64,000 bases of DNA from Rhizobiales bacterium NRL2 (lineage in GTDB: Bacteria; Pseudomonadota; Alphaproteobacteria; Minwuiales; Minwuiaceae), in NCBI GenBank assembly GCA_001664005.1, contig CP016093.1, forward strand, positions 3,121,001 through 3,185,000, read 5' to 3'. The notes under the pieces were generated by a model, which was not told the origin of the DNA, searched no databases, and saw only the letters and a list, made by a program, of their open reading frames with translations. Position 1 is the first letter of the stretch, and each line of letters begins with the position of its first letter. Shown here one piece after another: positions 46,001 to 52,976 of this stretch. The position numbers and the translations under genes are program-made.

Positions 46001-47110
46001 CTGGGCGACCTCGGCGCAGACACCCTCTCCGGCGGCGACGGGTCCGACCGCCTGTTCGGCCAGCAGGGCGACGACCAGCTGTTCGGCGGCCTGGGCCTGG
46101 ATCGGCTTGACGGCGGCGCGGGCAACAACCTTCTCTCCGGCGGCGGTGACAACGATGTCCTGATCGGACGCGCCGGGGCCGACACGCTGGCAGGTGGCGG
46201 CGGCGACGACCGGCTCTATGCCAATGAGGGCATCGACAGCCTCGACGGCGGCGATGGCGACGACCTTCTCATGGCCGGCGATGACGGCGACGCGGCCCAT
46301 GGCGGCGCGGGCGCCGACGGTGTCTACGGCGAAGCGGGAGACGACACGCTGGATGGCGGCGCCGGTGACGACCGGGTCGATGGCGGAACCGGCAACAACC
46401 TGATCTCCGGCGGGCTGGGCAATGACACGCTGATCGGCCGCGACGGGCTCGACACGATCGACGGCGGCGACGGCAACGACCGCGTCTATACAGGCGGCGG
46501 CGACGACAGCGCCTCGGGCGGCGCCGGCAGCGACTGGATGGTCGGCCAGGCGGGCAATGACACGCTGCACGGCGGTGATGGTGATGACGGACTCGAAGGC
46601 CGCGCCGACGACGACAGGCTCGACGGCTGGATCGGCAATGACAGCATCTTCGGTGGCGACGGCGCCGACACCTTGATCGGCCGCCACGGCGTGGACGAAC
46701 TCTACGGCGGCGCCGACGCCGATCTGTTCTATGGCGGCCTCGATGCCGACACGGTCTATGGCGGCGCCGGCGACGACCGGGCTGTGGGCGACCAGGGCGA
46801 CGACCTGCTTCTTGGCGAGGCGGGCAACGACATCCTGGAGGGCCGAGACGGCGACGACACGCTCACAGGCGGCAGCGGCGCCGATCACTTCCGCTTCTTC
46901 ACCGCCGATGGGGTGGAGAGCAACGACGTGATCACCGATTTCGCGGTCGGCGAAGACGCGCTCTGGCTCACCGACATCGCCATCCAGTCTCTCGCCGCCG
47001 CGGACGCGGACGGGGATGGACAAACCGACGACACGATCATCACCTTCTCCAGCGGCGCCACCGCCGCCCTGCTCGGCGTCAGCGGCGTGGACGAAGCCGA
47101 CCTTTTCTGA
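40040..47110 (+). CDS. P-domain remainder plus giant RTX calcium-binding repeat region, C-terminal part of the IS-split protease
   Basis: This is the 3' part of the interrupted gene. The frame is open from a TTG at 39995 inside the IS end, which would yield 2,371 residues, but the native sequence resumes at 40044. It starts with the kexin P-domain strand ELDLSHEWLGDLTVYLRDPDG and ends the domain at about 40300 (GTLNSWTLRLFGE). After that come more than a hundred glycine-aspartate nonapeptides of GGxGxDxLx type forming calcium-binding beta-rolls, interspersed with non-repeat modules (for example 41470-41660, 42530-42720, 44090-44280, 44440-44630). The C-terminus (FRFFTADGVESNDVITDF onward) is a type I secretion target domain. 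No type I exporter genes are nearby. Without the protease head it may be untranslated, or secreted as a non-catalytic RTX protein. Confidence 0.85.
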   Translation, partial: VELDLSHEWLGDLTVYLRDPDGIAYHLFHRPGDSSLLEGGLPGMDLQFTFTSNRHWGIDSAGEWTLEVLDSEHLYTGTLNSWTLRLFGEQATGDDDLIYTDDFAYAYERARAHRTDNDRAHIRDSGGHDRINTAAVSSDVVLDLRSGGRIDGVLVHVEDGTVIEDIYAGDGSDLLVGNGSANAITGARGDDTIDGGFGDDTLTGGAGSDLLRVRVGDEFDSARGFSGHDVIAGLSGGDDVVEIDASGFADLNDFLDAGQETSDGFRVDLADGGSVTFAGLTRAEVAAADIRMTDQYRFFSDSGGDSLSGTSEGDRFFGGAGDDAFAGIEGDDALLGGAGSDRLFGGTGLDTIYGGEGDDFLAVYAAVPEYYGDSFGALMDGGDGQDTLRGGDFNDSLAGGGGEDCLKGAAGADTLVGGAGHDLLLGERNDDKLYADGGDVLVGGEGTDRLYGGAGATDIFYVTSGTDVIYGFESNGIHADLIDLSFYQSLAGFDQLMGSARQSGSNLVLTPDGTDSIVIVDRTADQLTASNFVFHQSGTDSRFWESIQLEGGAGPDHLMGWMGSDTLYGGDGENVLLGGHSFDRIYDGAGAGYLDLRNGYGHLFGGDGDDTLVMGEMGGSGEGGLGDDLIVLKGTGEGVEGGGGQDMFRLTEGFAQAKIYRFEFDRDRVDISELGLSADDIRIENVYSRNWSLSLGDTATLNLDQVYGDVPDLDEIIAKVLIFDAPALEFPPLVLGGAFADSLSGSNDAERVLGFLGNDTLVGGTGDTLDGGLGNDHLDGGDGAQTLFGGADNDIVFGGNGNDIVAAGSGDDSLYGGAGDDIFFLTGGNDVIGDFEDGDRIDLSAFEGMASLAAVQAIARSIGGNLVLEISENAEITIVGSGIDDLSEGSFIFSRRGAEEADWRDERHEQTPGNDLVNLIAGGDTVLAGDGHDTVNGSNGRDSVYGGDGHDVLAGGELSDTLDGGDGEDTLSGGAGVDWLYGGYKEDVLLVTDGADRLYGGEHDDVLDASGAMSLAGGYLIEMYGGDGNNRLIGSRFDDSLSAGVWHDILYGGDGDDTIEADVGHYGGFDLIFGGGGDDSLRGGDDADYIAGGEGTDIAWGGDDADTFVADGVLVMDFDPGTDVLEFSRDDTTSADLSISETEEGLLIEADSNHWALLRGVSASEFSLNYITGLQDTPVVVYEGTDEFDVLPTRRFTRESVLGGGGDDYLVTHEGDDTVFGGAGDDRILLEDGGRDFADGGEGNDSIQAWEGSTTLIGGAGDDTLRVEFGFNSLDGGVGADTIIGGSHDDTLFGGGDNDRIIGRSGRDLIEGGAGDDSLEGQYGPDTLRGGEGADSLYGDWGSDLLDPGRGGGVIDGGDGVDTADFSFADNAVLSDDGQTVTADGDIYQITSIENFIGLTDPITDNADTIAGSDAADTIDALGGDDVVDGLGGDDSLLGNDGNDTLNGGAGADSLYGGAGDDMLNPGAGGGLVDGGEGVDTADFSFAAEAIFDPLTNTVIADGETYTLSGIEHLVGTELAINDAANLIDGTEAGEAIDGLGGNDTIDGAGGDDTLTGGAGDDLLRGGGGTDTAIFAGAVGNYVIAANADGSLTVTDTVGGDGSDTVAADVETVRFGAWTARTDGQTGGGNHLRVGGAGAETLTGEAGNDSLSGGAGDDWLAGGDGPDTLDGGDGIDTADYSGAPGAIFVNMFGGQGGGGDVLFGIENVEGSAAGDTVYGGSDGNRFRGNDGWDFILGRGGADELHGDGGRDSLYGQEDNDILYGGGDADYLRGDQGDDRMWGGAILDFIYGGGGADEIFGGDGNDRVQGGDGADTLAGEAHNDVMAGEAGADTLFGGAGGDRLDGGTENDLLDGGDGGDLIWGRDGDDTLDGGAALDRMYGGAGHDLIRAGLGNDYLRGGAGDDTLEGQFGGNVLQGEEGNDLLTGAEGIDIMEGGTGADTLSGMAGNDRLYGEDGNDILDGGDGIDRLDGGADADSLKGGGGNDDVLGDLGADTLSGGDGSDRLFGQQGDDQLFGGLGLDRLDGGAGNNLLSGGGDNDVLIGRAGADTLAGGGGDDRLYANEGIDSLDGGDGDDLLMAGDDGDAAHGGAGADGVYGEAGDDTLDGGAGDDRVDGGTGNNLISGGLGNDTLIGRDGLDTIDGGDGNDRVYTGGGDDSASGGAGSDWMVGQAGNDTLHGGDGDDGLEGRADDDRLDGWIGNDSIFGGDGADTLIGRHGVDELYGGADADLFYGGLDADTVYGGAGDDRAVGDQGDDLLLGEAGNDILEGRDGDDTLTGGSGADHFRFFTADGVESNDVITDFAVGEDALWLTDIAIQSLAAADADGDGQTDDTIITFSSGATAALLGVSGVDEADLF

Positions 47111-47277
47111 GCCCCCTCCCCGGTCGCTGCAAACGCCTCGCCGTACATCAGCCGGCCTGCTGCCGGGCCGACGACGCATTCCCCGCGCCATTTGATACAG
47201 GTCAAGTCGGGCCGTCCGGAGATGCGTCACGATCTGCGGGCAATGCCGCGATGAACCGGCCAGCGGAGGAGAGTGAG

Positions 47278-47970
47278 ATGCAAGCCGCAGATGTCATGAC
47301 GCCGAACGTCATTACCGTATCGCCGGACGCCACCGTCCGGGAGATCGCCGAACGGCTGCTCGCCAACCGGATCAGCGCCGTCCCCGTTGTCGACGCCGAC
47401 GGCGGGCTCCTCGGCATCGTCAGCGAAGGCGACCTGATCCGCCGCGCCGAGACCGAGACCGAACGCCGCGAGAACTGGTGGCTGAGGGTCTTCGCCACCC
47501 AGGACGAGGAAGCCAGCAAGTACGTCAAGGAACACGGCAGGCTGGCCCGGGAGGTGATGACCCGCGACGTCGTCACCACGACGCCGACGGCGACGCTGCG
47601 CGAGATCGCGGACCTTCTCGAACGTCACCACGTCAAGCGCCTGCCCGTCGTCGACGGCGGGCGTCTCGTCGGTATTGTCAGCCGCGCCAATATCCTGCGC
47701 GGGCTGATCGCCGCCCCGGACCCCCAGATCAAGACCGCCTCCGATGACCGCAAGCTGCGCGAGGACGTGCTCAAGGCCATCTCCGAACAATCGGGCCTGG
47801 TGATGCCGACGATCGACGCCATCGTCCATGACGGCGTCGCCCAGCTCTGGGGCCTGGCCAGATCGGATGCGCGCGCAAAGGCGGCTGCCGTCGCCGCGGA
47901 GAACGTGCCGGGGATCCGCAAGGTCGAGAACCACGTGCGGCACGTGCCGGGCTGGTACTACGGCCTGTAA
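47278..47970 (+). CDS. CBS-CBS-BON domain protein
   Basis: The 230-residue protein has two CBS motifs (about 5-60 beginning ADVMTPNVITVSPDATV, and 98-150 beginning EVMTRDVVTTTPTATL) and a C-terminal BON domain (about 160-225). CBS pairs sense adenosyl nucleotides; BON domains often contact membranes or phospholipids. Such proteins occur in stress regulons of alphaproteobacteria. The ATG at 47278 has GGAGGAGAGTGAG immediately upstream; the ORF extends nine codons further without support. It appears to be monocistronic. Confidence 0.9.
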   Translation: MQAADVMTPNVITVSPDATVREIAERLLANRISAVPVVDADGGLLGIVSEGDLIRRAETETERRENWWLRVFATQDEEASKYVKEHGRLAREVMTRDVVTTTPTATLREIADLLERHHVKRLPVVDGGRLVGIVSRANILRGLIAAPDPQIKTASDDRKLREDVLKAISEQSGLVMPTIDAIVHDGVAQLWGLARSDARAKAAAVAAENVPGIRKVENHVRHVPGWYYGL

Positions 47971-48098
47971 CACCGGAGGAGACGGCCGGCTTCGCCTTCC
48001 GCAGGACGGTGTCGCCGCTGGCCGACGGGAATTGCCGGGCGTAGAATGAGCCTGATCACGCCCCGCCGGGGACGGGCTGTGGGAGGGGATAGCTCGGC

Positions 48099-48890
48099 AT
48101 GGAAGCGGAACAGGAACCCATCAGTGAGTCGCCGATCCGTCTGGAGGTCGGCGTCGCCACATTCTCGGACGTCCGGGGCGCGCTTGGCGCCGGACTCCGC
48201 GATTTCGCGCGACGGCCCGCGCTCAGCCTCTTTTTCGGCCTCGTCTACGCCCTGTTCGGCGCCGCCCTGATCGCCGGTCTCACGGTCTTCGACCAGATCT
48301 GGATCGTGATCGCCACCGCCGTGGGCTTCCCGCTGGTGGCGCCCTTCCTTGCCGCCGGGCTCTACGAGATGTCACGCAGGCTGAAGCTCGATGAAGCCTT
48401 CACGGCGCGCGACATCTTCGGCGTGATCTTCACCCAGCAGCGCCGCGAATTCGGCTGGATGTCCTTCATCGTCCTGTTCGTCTTCTGGATCTGGGCCTAT
48501 CAGGTCCGCCTCGTGCTCGCCCTGACGCTCGCCTATCAGGGTTTCCGTTCGCTGGATCACCTGCTCTCCGTCCTGTTCACCACCAGTGAAGGCGTCACCT
48601 TCCTGCTCGTCGGCTCCGCGGTCGGCGCCGTGCTGGCGACCATCCTCTTTTCGATCACGGTGATCTCGATGCCGCTGCTGCTGGACAAGCGGGTCGATTT
48701 CGTCACGGCAATGATCACCAGCGTGAAAACGGTGATTCAGAGCCCTGTGGTCATGCTGGGATGGGGTGCGGCAGTAGGCGCGCTGACGCTGCTCGCCATC
48801 GCGCCCCTGTTCGTCGGCGTCATCTTCGTCTTCCCCCTTCTCGGCCATACGAGCTGGCATCTCTACGAACGGCTCGTCCGCGAGAAGTGA
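48099..48890 (+). CDS. DUF2189 family integral membrane protein
   Basis: The 263-residue protein has about six hydrophobic segments and matches the DUF2189 pattern: an N-terminal soluble stretch with ALGAGLRDFARRP, then FGLVYALFGAALIAGL, FPLVAPFLAAGLYEMSRRL, and a C-terminal FPLLGHTSWHLYERLV. No function is established for the family. A short relic of a second copy lies at 52863-52964, 4 kb downstream. It is 128 bp after the CBS gene and about 105 bp before aroQ. Confidence 0.85.
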   Translation: MEAEQEPISESPIRLEVGVATFSDVRGALGAGLRDFARRPALSLFFGLVYALFGAALIAGLTVFDQIWIVIATAVGFPLVAPFLAAGLYEMSRRLKLDEAFTARDIFGVIFTQQRREFGWMSFIVLFVFWIWAYQVRLVLALTLAYQGFRSLDHLLSVLFTTSEGVTFLLVGSAVGAVLATILFSITVISMPLLLDKRVDFVTAMITSVKTVIQSPVVMLGWGAAVGALTLLAIAPLFVGVIFVFPLLGHTSWHLYERLVREK

Positions 48891-48995
48891 TAGAGGCGCC
48901 TCGGCGCGCCGGGCCGCCCCACGATCGCCTCCATTCCGATATGCTGCCGCTGTCGGCCGGCACGGCCCGGACCGACCGGAATGCGGGAGAGAATC

Positions 48996-49439
48996 ATGCA
49001 GAAACCGATCTACGTGCTGAACGGCCCCAACTTGAACCGCCTGGGAACGCGGGAGCCCGAAATCTACGGTCGCGACACCCTGGCCGACATCGAGGCCATG
49101 TGCCGCGAGGCGGCCGGCGAGCGGGCGGTCGAGTTCCGCCAGACCAACATGGAGGGCGAACTGGTCAGCTGGGTACAGGAGGCCATCGACGAAGGCGCCG
49201 GGATCGTGGTCAATCCGGCGGCGTATACGTTCACCTCGCTCGCCCTACTCGACGCGCTCAAGATGTTCCCCGGCCCGATCATCGAACTCCACATCTCCAA
49301 CATCCACCGGCGCGAGGAAATCTACCACCGCTCCTACGTCTCCCGCATCGCGACAGCGGTCATGGCCGGGTTCGGCGCTCAGGGCTATCGTCTGGCGATC
49401 GAAGCGATGCAGACCATGCTTGCCGCGCGTGGCGAATAG
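48996..49439 (+). CDS. aroQ: type II 3-dehydroquinate dehydratase, catabolic context, atypical active site
   Basis: The 147-residue protein has the type II dehydroquinase signature: VLNGPNLNRLGTREPEIYG with Arg19 and catalytic Tyr24, Asn73, the acid His99 in ELHISN, and Arg106. The substrate-contact His (His81 in the Mycobacterium tuberculosis enzyme) is Phe79 here (NPAAYTFTS instead of YTHTS). It converts 3-dehydroquinate to 3-dehydroshikimate. Being first in a protocatechuate operon suggests quinate/shikimate catabolism rather than aromatic amino-acid synthesis. The ATG at 48996 is preceded by GGGAGAG; an ATG at 48981 lacks a site. Confidence 0.88.
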   Translation: MQKPIYVLNGPNLNRLGTREPEIYGRDTLADIEAMCREAAGERAVEFRQTNMEGELVSWVQEAIDEGAGIVVNPAAYTFTSLALLDALKMFPGPIIELHISNIHRREEIYHRSYVSRIATAVMAGFGAQGYRLAIEAMQTMLAARGE

Positions 49440-49475
49440 CGAAACAGTGTGGAGGAACGGGAGAGCGGAGAGGAC

Positions 49476-50198
49476 ATGGACTGGATGGACGGCTTCAGAC
49501 CGAGGGATCGGGCGCATCAACCGCCAGCCCTTCATCCGGCCTACAGGACCAGCCTGACGCGTTCGCCCCGCCATCCGCCGGTGGCGGTCCCCACCGGCCT
49601 GACAGAGATGACCGGCCCGGTCTTCGGCGCCGCCGGGATCGACGCCCTGGAGGCCGATCTGCTTCGCAACGGCCGGGTCGACGGTGACCCGATCGGCGAA
49701 CGCGTCCTGATCCACGGTCGGGTCCTGGACGAGGACGGGCGTCCTCTGCGCCGCAGCCTGGTGGAGATCTGGCAGGCCAATGCCGCGGGCCGGTATCGCC
49801 ACGTCAACGATTCCTACCTGGCGCCAGTCGATCCCAACTTCACCGGCGGCGGACGCTGCCTCACCGACCAGGACGGCCGCTATGCATTCATGAGCATTCG
49901 GCCGGGCCCCTATCCCTGGCCCAACGGCCCCAACACCTGGCGCCCTGCGCATGTCCACTTCTCTCTCTTCGGCGAGGGGTTCGCGCAGCGCCTGGTCACG
50001 CAGATGTATTTCGAAGGCGATCCCCTGCTGCCGCTCTGCCCGATCTTCAACTCGGTGCCCGACAAGGCCGCGCGGGACCGGCTGGTGGCGACGCTGGACA
50101 TGGAGGCGGCGAAGCCCTTCGACCATCTGGCCTACCGTTTCGACCTGGTGTTGCGCGGCCGCGCCGCCACGGTGTTCGAAAGCCGGCAGGAAGAATGA
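49476..50198 (+). CDS. pcaH: protocatechuate 3,4-dioxygenase beta subunit
   Basis: The 240-residue subunit carries the non-heme Fe(III) site of intradiol dioxygenases: Tyr107 (NAAGRYRH), Tyr146 (RPGPYPW), His159 and His161 (WRPAHVHF). With PcaG it cleaves protocatechuate to 3-carboxy-cis,cis-muconate. PNFTGGGRCLTDQDG and WPNGPNTWRPAH are PcaH hallmarks that separate it from catechol dioxygenases. The ATG at 49476 has GGAGAGGAC upstream; a GTG nine codons earlier is less likely. It lies 36 bp after aroQ and four before pcaG. Confidence 0.93.
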   Translation: MDWMDGFRPRDRAHQPPALHPAYRTSLTRSPRHPPVAVPTGLTEMTGPVFGAAGIDALEADLLRNGRVDGDPIGERVLIHGRVLDEDGRPLRRSLVEIWQANAAGRYRHVNDSYLAPVDPNFTGGGRCLTDQDGRYAFMSIRPGPYPWPNGPNTWRPAHVHFSLFGEGFAQRLVTQMYFEGDPLLPLCPIFNSVPDKAARDRLVATLDMEAAKPFDHLAYRFDLVLRGRAATVFESRQEE

Positions 50199-50202
50199 CG
50201 CC

Positions 50203-50808
50203 ATGAACCTGAAAGAAACCGCGTCGCAGACCGCCGGTCCGTTCGTGCACATCGGGCTGGCGCCGGAAGCCGCCGGCATTCCGACCGGCCGCAATGCGCG
50301 CGAGAACCTGATGGCCCAGCCGGGTTGCCAGGGGGAACGCATCCGCATCGAAGGCGTTGTCACCGACGGTGAAGGCAACGCGGTCAAGGACGCCCTGATC
50401 GAGGTCTGGCAGGCCGACGCCGAAGGATGCTTCCACCACCGGGATTCCCCCGGGAGGGCCGATCCGAAGGTCAGCAACTGGGGCCGCTGCGCTGCTTCCT
50501 TCGAGGACGGAACCTGGTCGTTCACGACCGTGAAGCCCGGTCCGACGCCAGCCGCCGACGGGCGCCTCCAGGCGCCGCACGTCGATCTGCTGATCCACGC
50601 CCGCGGCATCAACTTCCACCTCATGACGCGCGTCTACTTCGCCGACGAGGCTGTGGCCAACGCCGAGGATCCGCTGCTGCAACTGATCGACGACGAAGAC
50701 CGCCGGGCGACGCTGATCGCCGGGCGCTCGAACCGCGCCGGTCAAACGGTCTACCGCTTCGACATCCGACTCCAGGGCGAAGGCGAAACCGTCTTCCTCG
50801 ACTTCTGA
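50203..50808 (+). CDS. pcaG: protocatechuate 3,4-dioxygenase alpha subunit
   Basis: The 201-residue alpha subunit shares the intradiol beta-sandwich (ASQTAGPFVHIGL near the N-terminus; DALIEVWQADAEG; FTTVKPG) but lacks the iron-ligand pattern of PcaH, as alpha subunits do. It contributes substrate-pocket residues to the alpha/beta protomer. It starts four bases after pcaH, implying coupled translation in equal amounts. Confidence 0.93.
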   Translation: MNLKETASQTAGPFVHIGLAPEAAGIPTGRNARENLMAQPGCQGERIRIEGVVTDGEGNAVKDALIEVWQADAEGCFHHRDSPGRADPKVSNWGRCAASFEDGTWSFTTVKPGPTPAADGRLQAPHVDLLIHARGINFHLMTRVYFADEAVANAEDPLLQLIDDEDRRATLIAGRSNRAGQTVYRFDIRLQGEGETVFLDF

Positions 50809-50819
50809 GCGCCCGGACC

Positions 50820-52178
50820 TTGACCACCTCCCCCCTGGACAGCGCAATCTATGGCGACCTTTTCTGCGACCCGGCGGCGAGACGATTGCTCGACGACCGG
50901 GCGCAGATCGAGGCCATGCTGCGTTTCGAAGGCGCCCTCGCCGAGGCCCAGGGGGAGGTCGGCGTGATCCCGCAGGACGCCGCCGCGGCGATCGCGCGCG
51001 CCGCGTCCTCGCTGGCAATCGAGCCAGCCCGCCTTGCGGCCGAAACCGCGCGCGACGGCGTGCCCGTACCGGCGCTGGTCGCTGCGCTCAGGCAGGCGAC
51101 CGGGGGCCAGGCGGCCTCCTACGTGCATTGGGGGGCAACGTCGCAGGACGTCATGGACACCGGGCTGGTCCTGCGCCTCCGGGACCTGCTCGACCTCTAT
51201 CGTGAACGCATGGCGGCGACGGCTTCCTCGCTCGCCGCGCTGGCGCGCCGCTACCGCCACCAACCAATGGCGGGCCGCACGCGCTCGCAGCAGGCCACGC
51301 CGACGACTTTCGGGCTCAAGGCGGCGGGCTGGCTGGCGCCAATGGTCAGGCACCGCGATCGCCTGGCCGAGCTCCGTCCCCGCCTGCTCCGCCTCTCCCT
51401 GGGTGGGGCGTCCGGCACGCTCTCGGCCATGGGCGAGCGGGCGCCCGCTGTGGAGAAGGCCCTGGCCAGGCGGCTGGACCTGGGCATCGCACCATCGCCC
51501 TGGCACGCGCAGCGGGACGCATTGCTGGAACTCGGCGGCTGGCTCTCGCAGGCGACCGCCAGCCTCGGCAAGATGGGCCTCGATCTGACGCTCCTCGCCC
51601 AGAGCGAGGTCGGCGAGGTCCGGCTGGCCGGCGGCGGTTCGTCCACCATGCCGAACAAGGCGAACCCCATTTCGGCGGAAACCCTCGTGTCCCTGGCCCG
51701 GTTCAATGCCGGCCAGATTGGCCTGCTGCACCAGGCGGCGCTGCAGGAACATGAACGCGGCGGCCCCGGCTGGGCCCTGGAATGGCTCACCCTCGCCCCC
51801 ATGGCCGCGGCGACCGCGGGCGCCTTCTCGCAGGCTCTCTCGTGCCTCGAAGGCCTCACGGTCCGCCCCGGGCGCATGCGCGCCAATCTGGACGCAGCGC
51901 TGAGCCTCCCACTGGCCGAGGCCGCGAGCTTTGCGCTTTCGGTCCACCTGCCGCGGGAGGAGGCGCAGCGGCTGGTCAAGGCAGCGTGCGTCCGGGCGAG
52001 CGATGAGGAACGCGATCTGTTCGAGATACTGCCTGAGCTCTCCGATGCCCCCATCGACTGGAAATCGCTGGCCGATCCGGCAGGCGCGCTGGGCATGGCC
52101 GACGCCTTCGTCGACCGCGTTCTGGCGGCTTGGGAAGAAACGTGGAAAGGAGGAGCCAGCGATGGCGCTTCGCAGTGA
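50820..52178 (+). CDS. pcaB: 3-carboxy-cis,cis-muconate cycloisomerase
   Basis: The 452-residue protein belongs to the fumarase/aspartase superfamily. Its signature loop GGSSTMPNKANPISAE contains the catalytic-loop serine, and the first conserved region reads ASYVHWGATSQDVMDTG. It lactonises 3-carboxymuconate, the product of PcaHG, to 4-carboxymuconolactone. The start is TTG 50820, which gives the usual N-terminus (TTSPLDSAIYGDLF) and begins 11 bp after pcaG. No pcaC or pcaD lies in the window, so the branch is completed elsewhere. Confidence 0.92.
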   Translation: MTTSPLDSAIYGDLFCDPAARRLLDDRAQIEAMLRFEGALAEAQGEVGVIPQDAAAAIARAASSLAIEPARLAAETARDGVPVPALVAALRQATGGQAASYVHWGATSQDVMDTGLVLRLRDLLDLYRERMAATASSLAALARRYRHQPMAGRTRSQQATPTTFGLKAAGWLAPMVRHRDRLAELRPRLLRLSLGGASGTLSAMGERAPAVEKALARRLDLGIAPSPWHAQRDALLELGGWLSQATASLGKMGLDLTLLAQSEVGEVRLAGGGSSTMPNKANPISAETLVSLARFNAGQIGLLHQAALQEHERGGPGWALEWLTLAPMAAATAGAFSQALSCLEGLTVRPGRMRANLDAALSLPLAEAASFALSVHLPREEAQRLVKAACVRASDEERDLFEILPELSDAPIDWKSLADPAGALGMADAFVDRVLAAWEETWKGGASDGASQ

Positions 52179-52851
52179 CGCCGCCATGGTGCTGTTCTAC
52201 GACATCGAGGGCGACAGCGCCGACCACGACGACTGGCACAGCAACGAGCATTTTCACGAAAGACTCTCTGTGCCGGGCTTCATTCGGGCGACGCGCTGGG
52301 TTTCGACCGGCTCGGCGCCCCGGTACATGGTGACCTACGAGGTCAGCGGCGTCGACGTCGCGACGTCGACGGCCTATCTGGATCGGCTGAACGACCCGAC
52401 GCCGTGGACACGCGAGATGATGCCACGCTTCCGCGGCATGATCCGGGGGTTCTGCCGCGTCGTGGAGAGCCATGGCTTCGGCCTGGGCGCCGCCGCGGCG
52501 GTGCTGCGTTTCAGGCCGGGCGAAGGCGCCGACGAGAATCTCGCCGACTGGATCCGGCGCGAAGTCCTGCCGCAGCTCGTCCGCCGGCCGGAAGTCGTCG
52601 GCGCGCATTTTCTGCAACCGTCGCCGCCGCCGCCGATGACACGCGAGCAGTCGCTCCGGGGTGCCGATGACCCGATGTCCTGGCTGGTGCTTGTCACGGC
52701 CTTTGACGGCGCCGCCCTGGCGCGTGCCGCCGCAGCACATCTCGACCCCGCGGTGTTCCGCGAACGGGGCGCGACGGCCGGAACCGTCCTCGGAGAATAT
52801 GCGCTCCACCATATCGCTGACGAGGAAGAGGCGGCGCGGGTGCGCGACTGA
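52162..52851 (+). CDS. uncharacterised protein, tandem dimeric alpha/beta-barrel type
   Basis: I do not recognise a named family. The 229 residues split into two halves that each look like a ferredoxin-like alpha/beta unit. The first half contains WHSNEHFHERLSVPGFIRATRW, a pattern reminiscent of EthD-like and muconolactone-isomerase-like barrels, with His/Glu residues that could form an active site. It overlaps the end of pcaB by 17 bp and has AAGGAGG ten bases upstream, so it is the last gene of the pca operon. It may act on a carboxymuconolactone-type intermediate, given that pcaC is missing here. That role is inference only. Confidence 0.6.
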   Translation: MALRSDAAMVLFYDIEGDSADHDDWHSNEHFHERLSVPGFIRATRWVSTGSAPRYMVTYEVSGVDVATSTAYLDRLNDPTPWTREMMPRFRGMIRGFCRVVESHGFGLGAAAAVLRFRPGEGADENLADWIRREVLPQLVRRPEVVGAHFLQPSPPPPMTREQSLRGADDPMSWLVLVTAFDGAALARAAAAHLDPAVFRERGATAGTVLGEYALHHIADEEEAARVRD

Positions 52852-52862
52852 GACGCCAATGC

Positions 52863-52964
52863 CCGTTCGGCATAGCTCTGGTCGCCGGCCTCGTCATGTT
52901 CGACCAGATCCGGATCGTTGTCACGACGGCCGTCGGCTCGCTGGTCGGCGGGCCCCTGCCCCAG
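52863..52964 (+). pseudogene. relic of a second DUF2189 gene (internal fragment)
   Basis: The frame containing ATG 52896 reads PFGIALVAGLVMFDQIRIVV and on to PLP; it aligns without gaps to LFGAALIAGLTVFDQIWIVI of the intact DUF2189 protein encoded at 48099-48890, with about 18 of 33 residues identical. Nothing homologous remains on either side, so it is a 34-codon relic caught between the pca operon and the cyclo-ligase gene. Confidence 0.65.
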
Positions 52965-52976
52965 TCCGGTGGCCTA

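Noticed and set aside
40500-46900. Regularly spaced repeats that could be mistaken for a CRISPR array
   Set aside because: The repeats are degenerate nonapeptide codons in one long reading frame with no unique spacers of constant length.
44021-47230. A 1,069-codon open frame antisense to the RTX repeats
   Set aside because: It is a by-product of the repetitive GGC-GAC codons on the coding strand. The translated antisense protein is low-complexity Val/Ala repeats with no start context.
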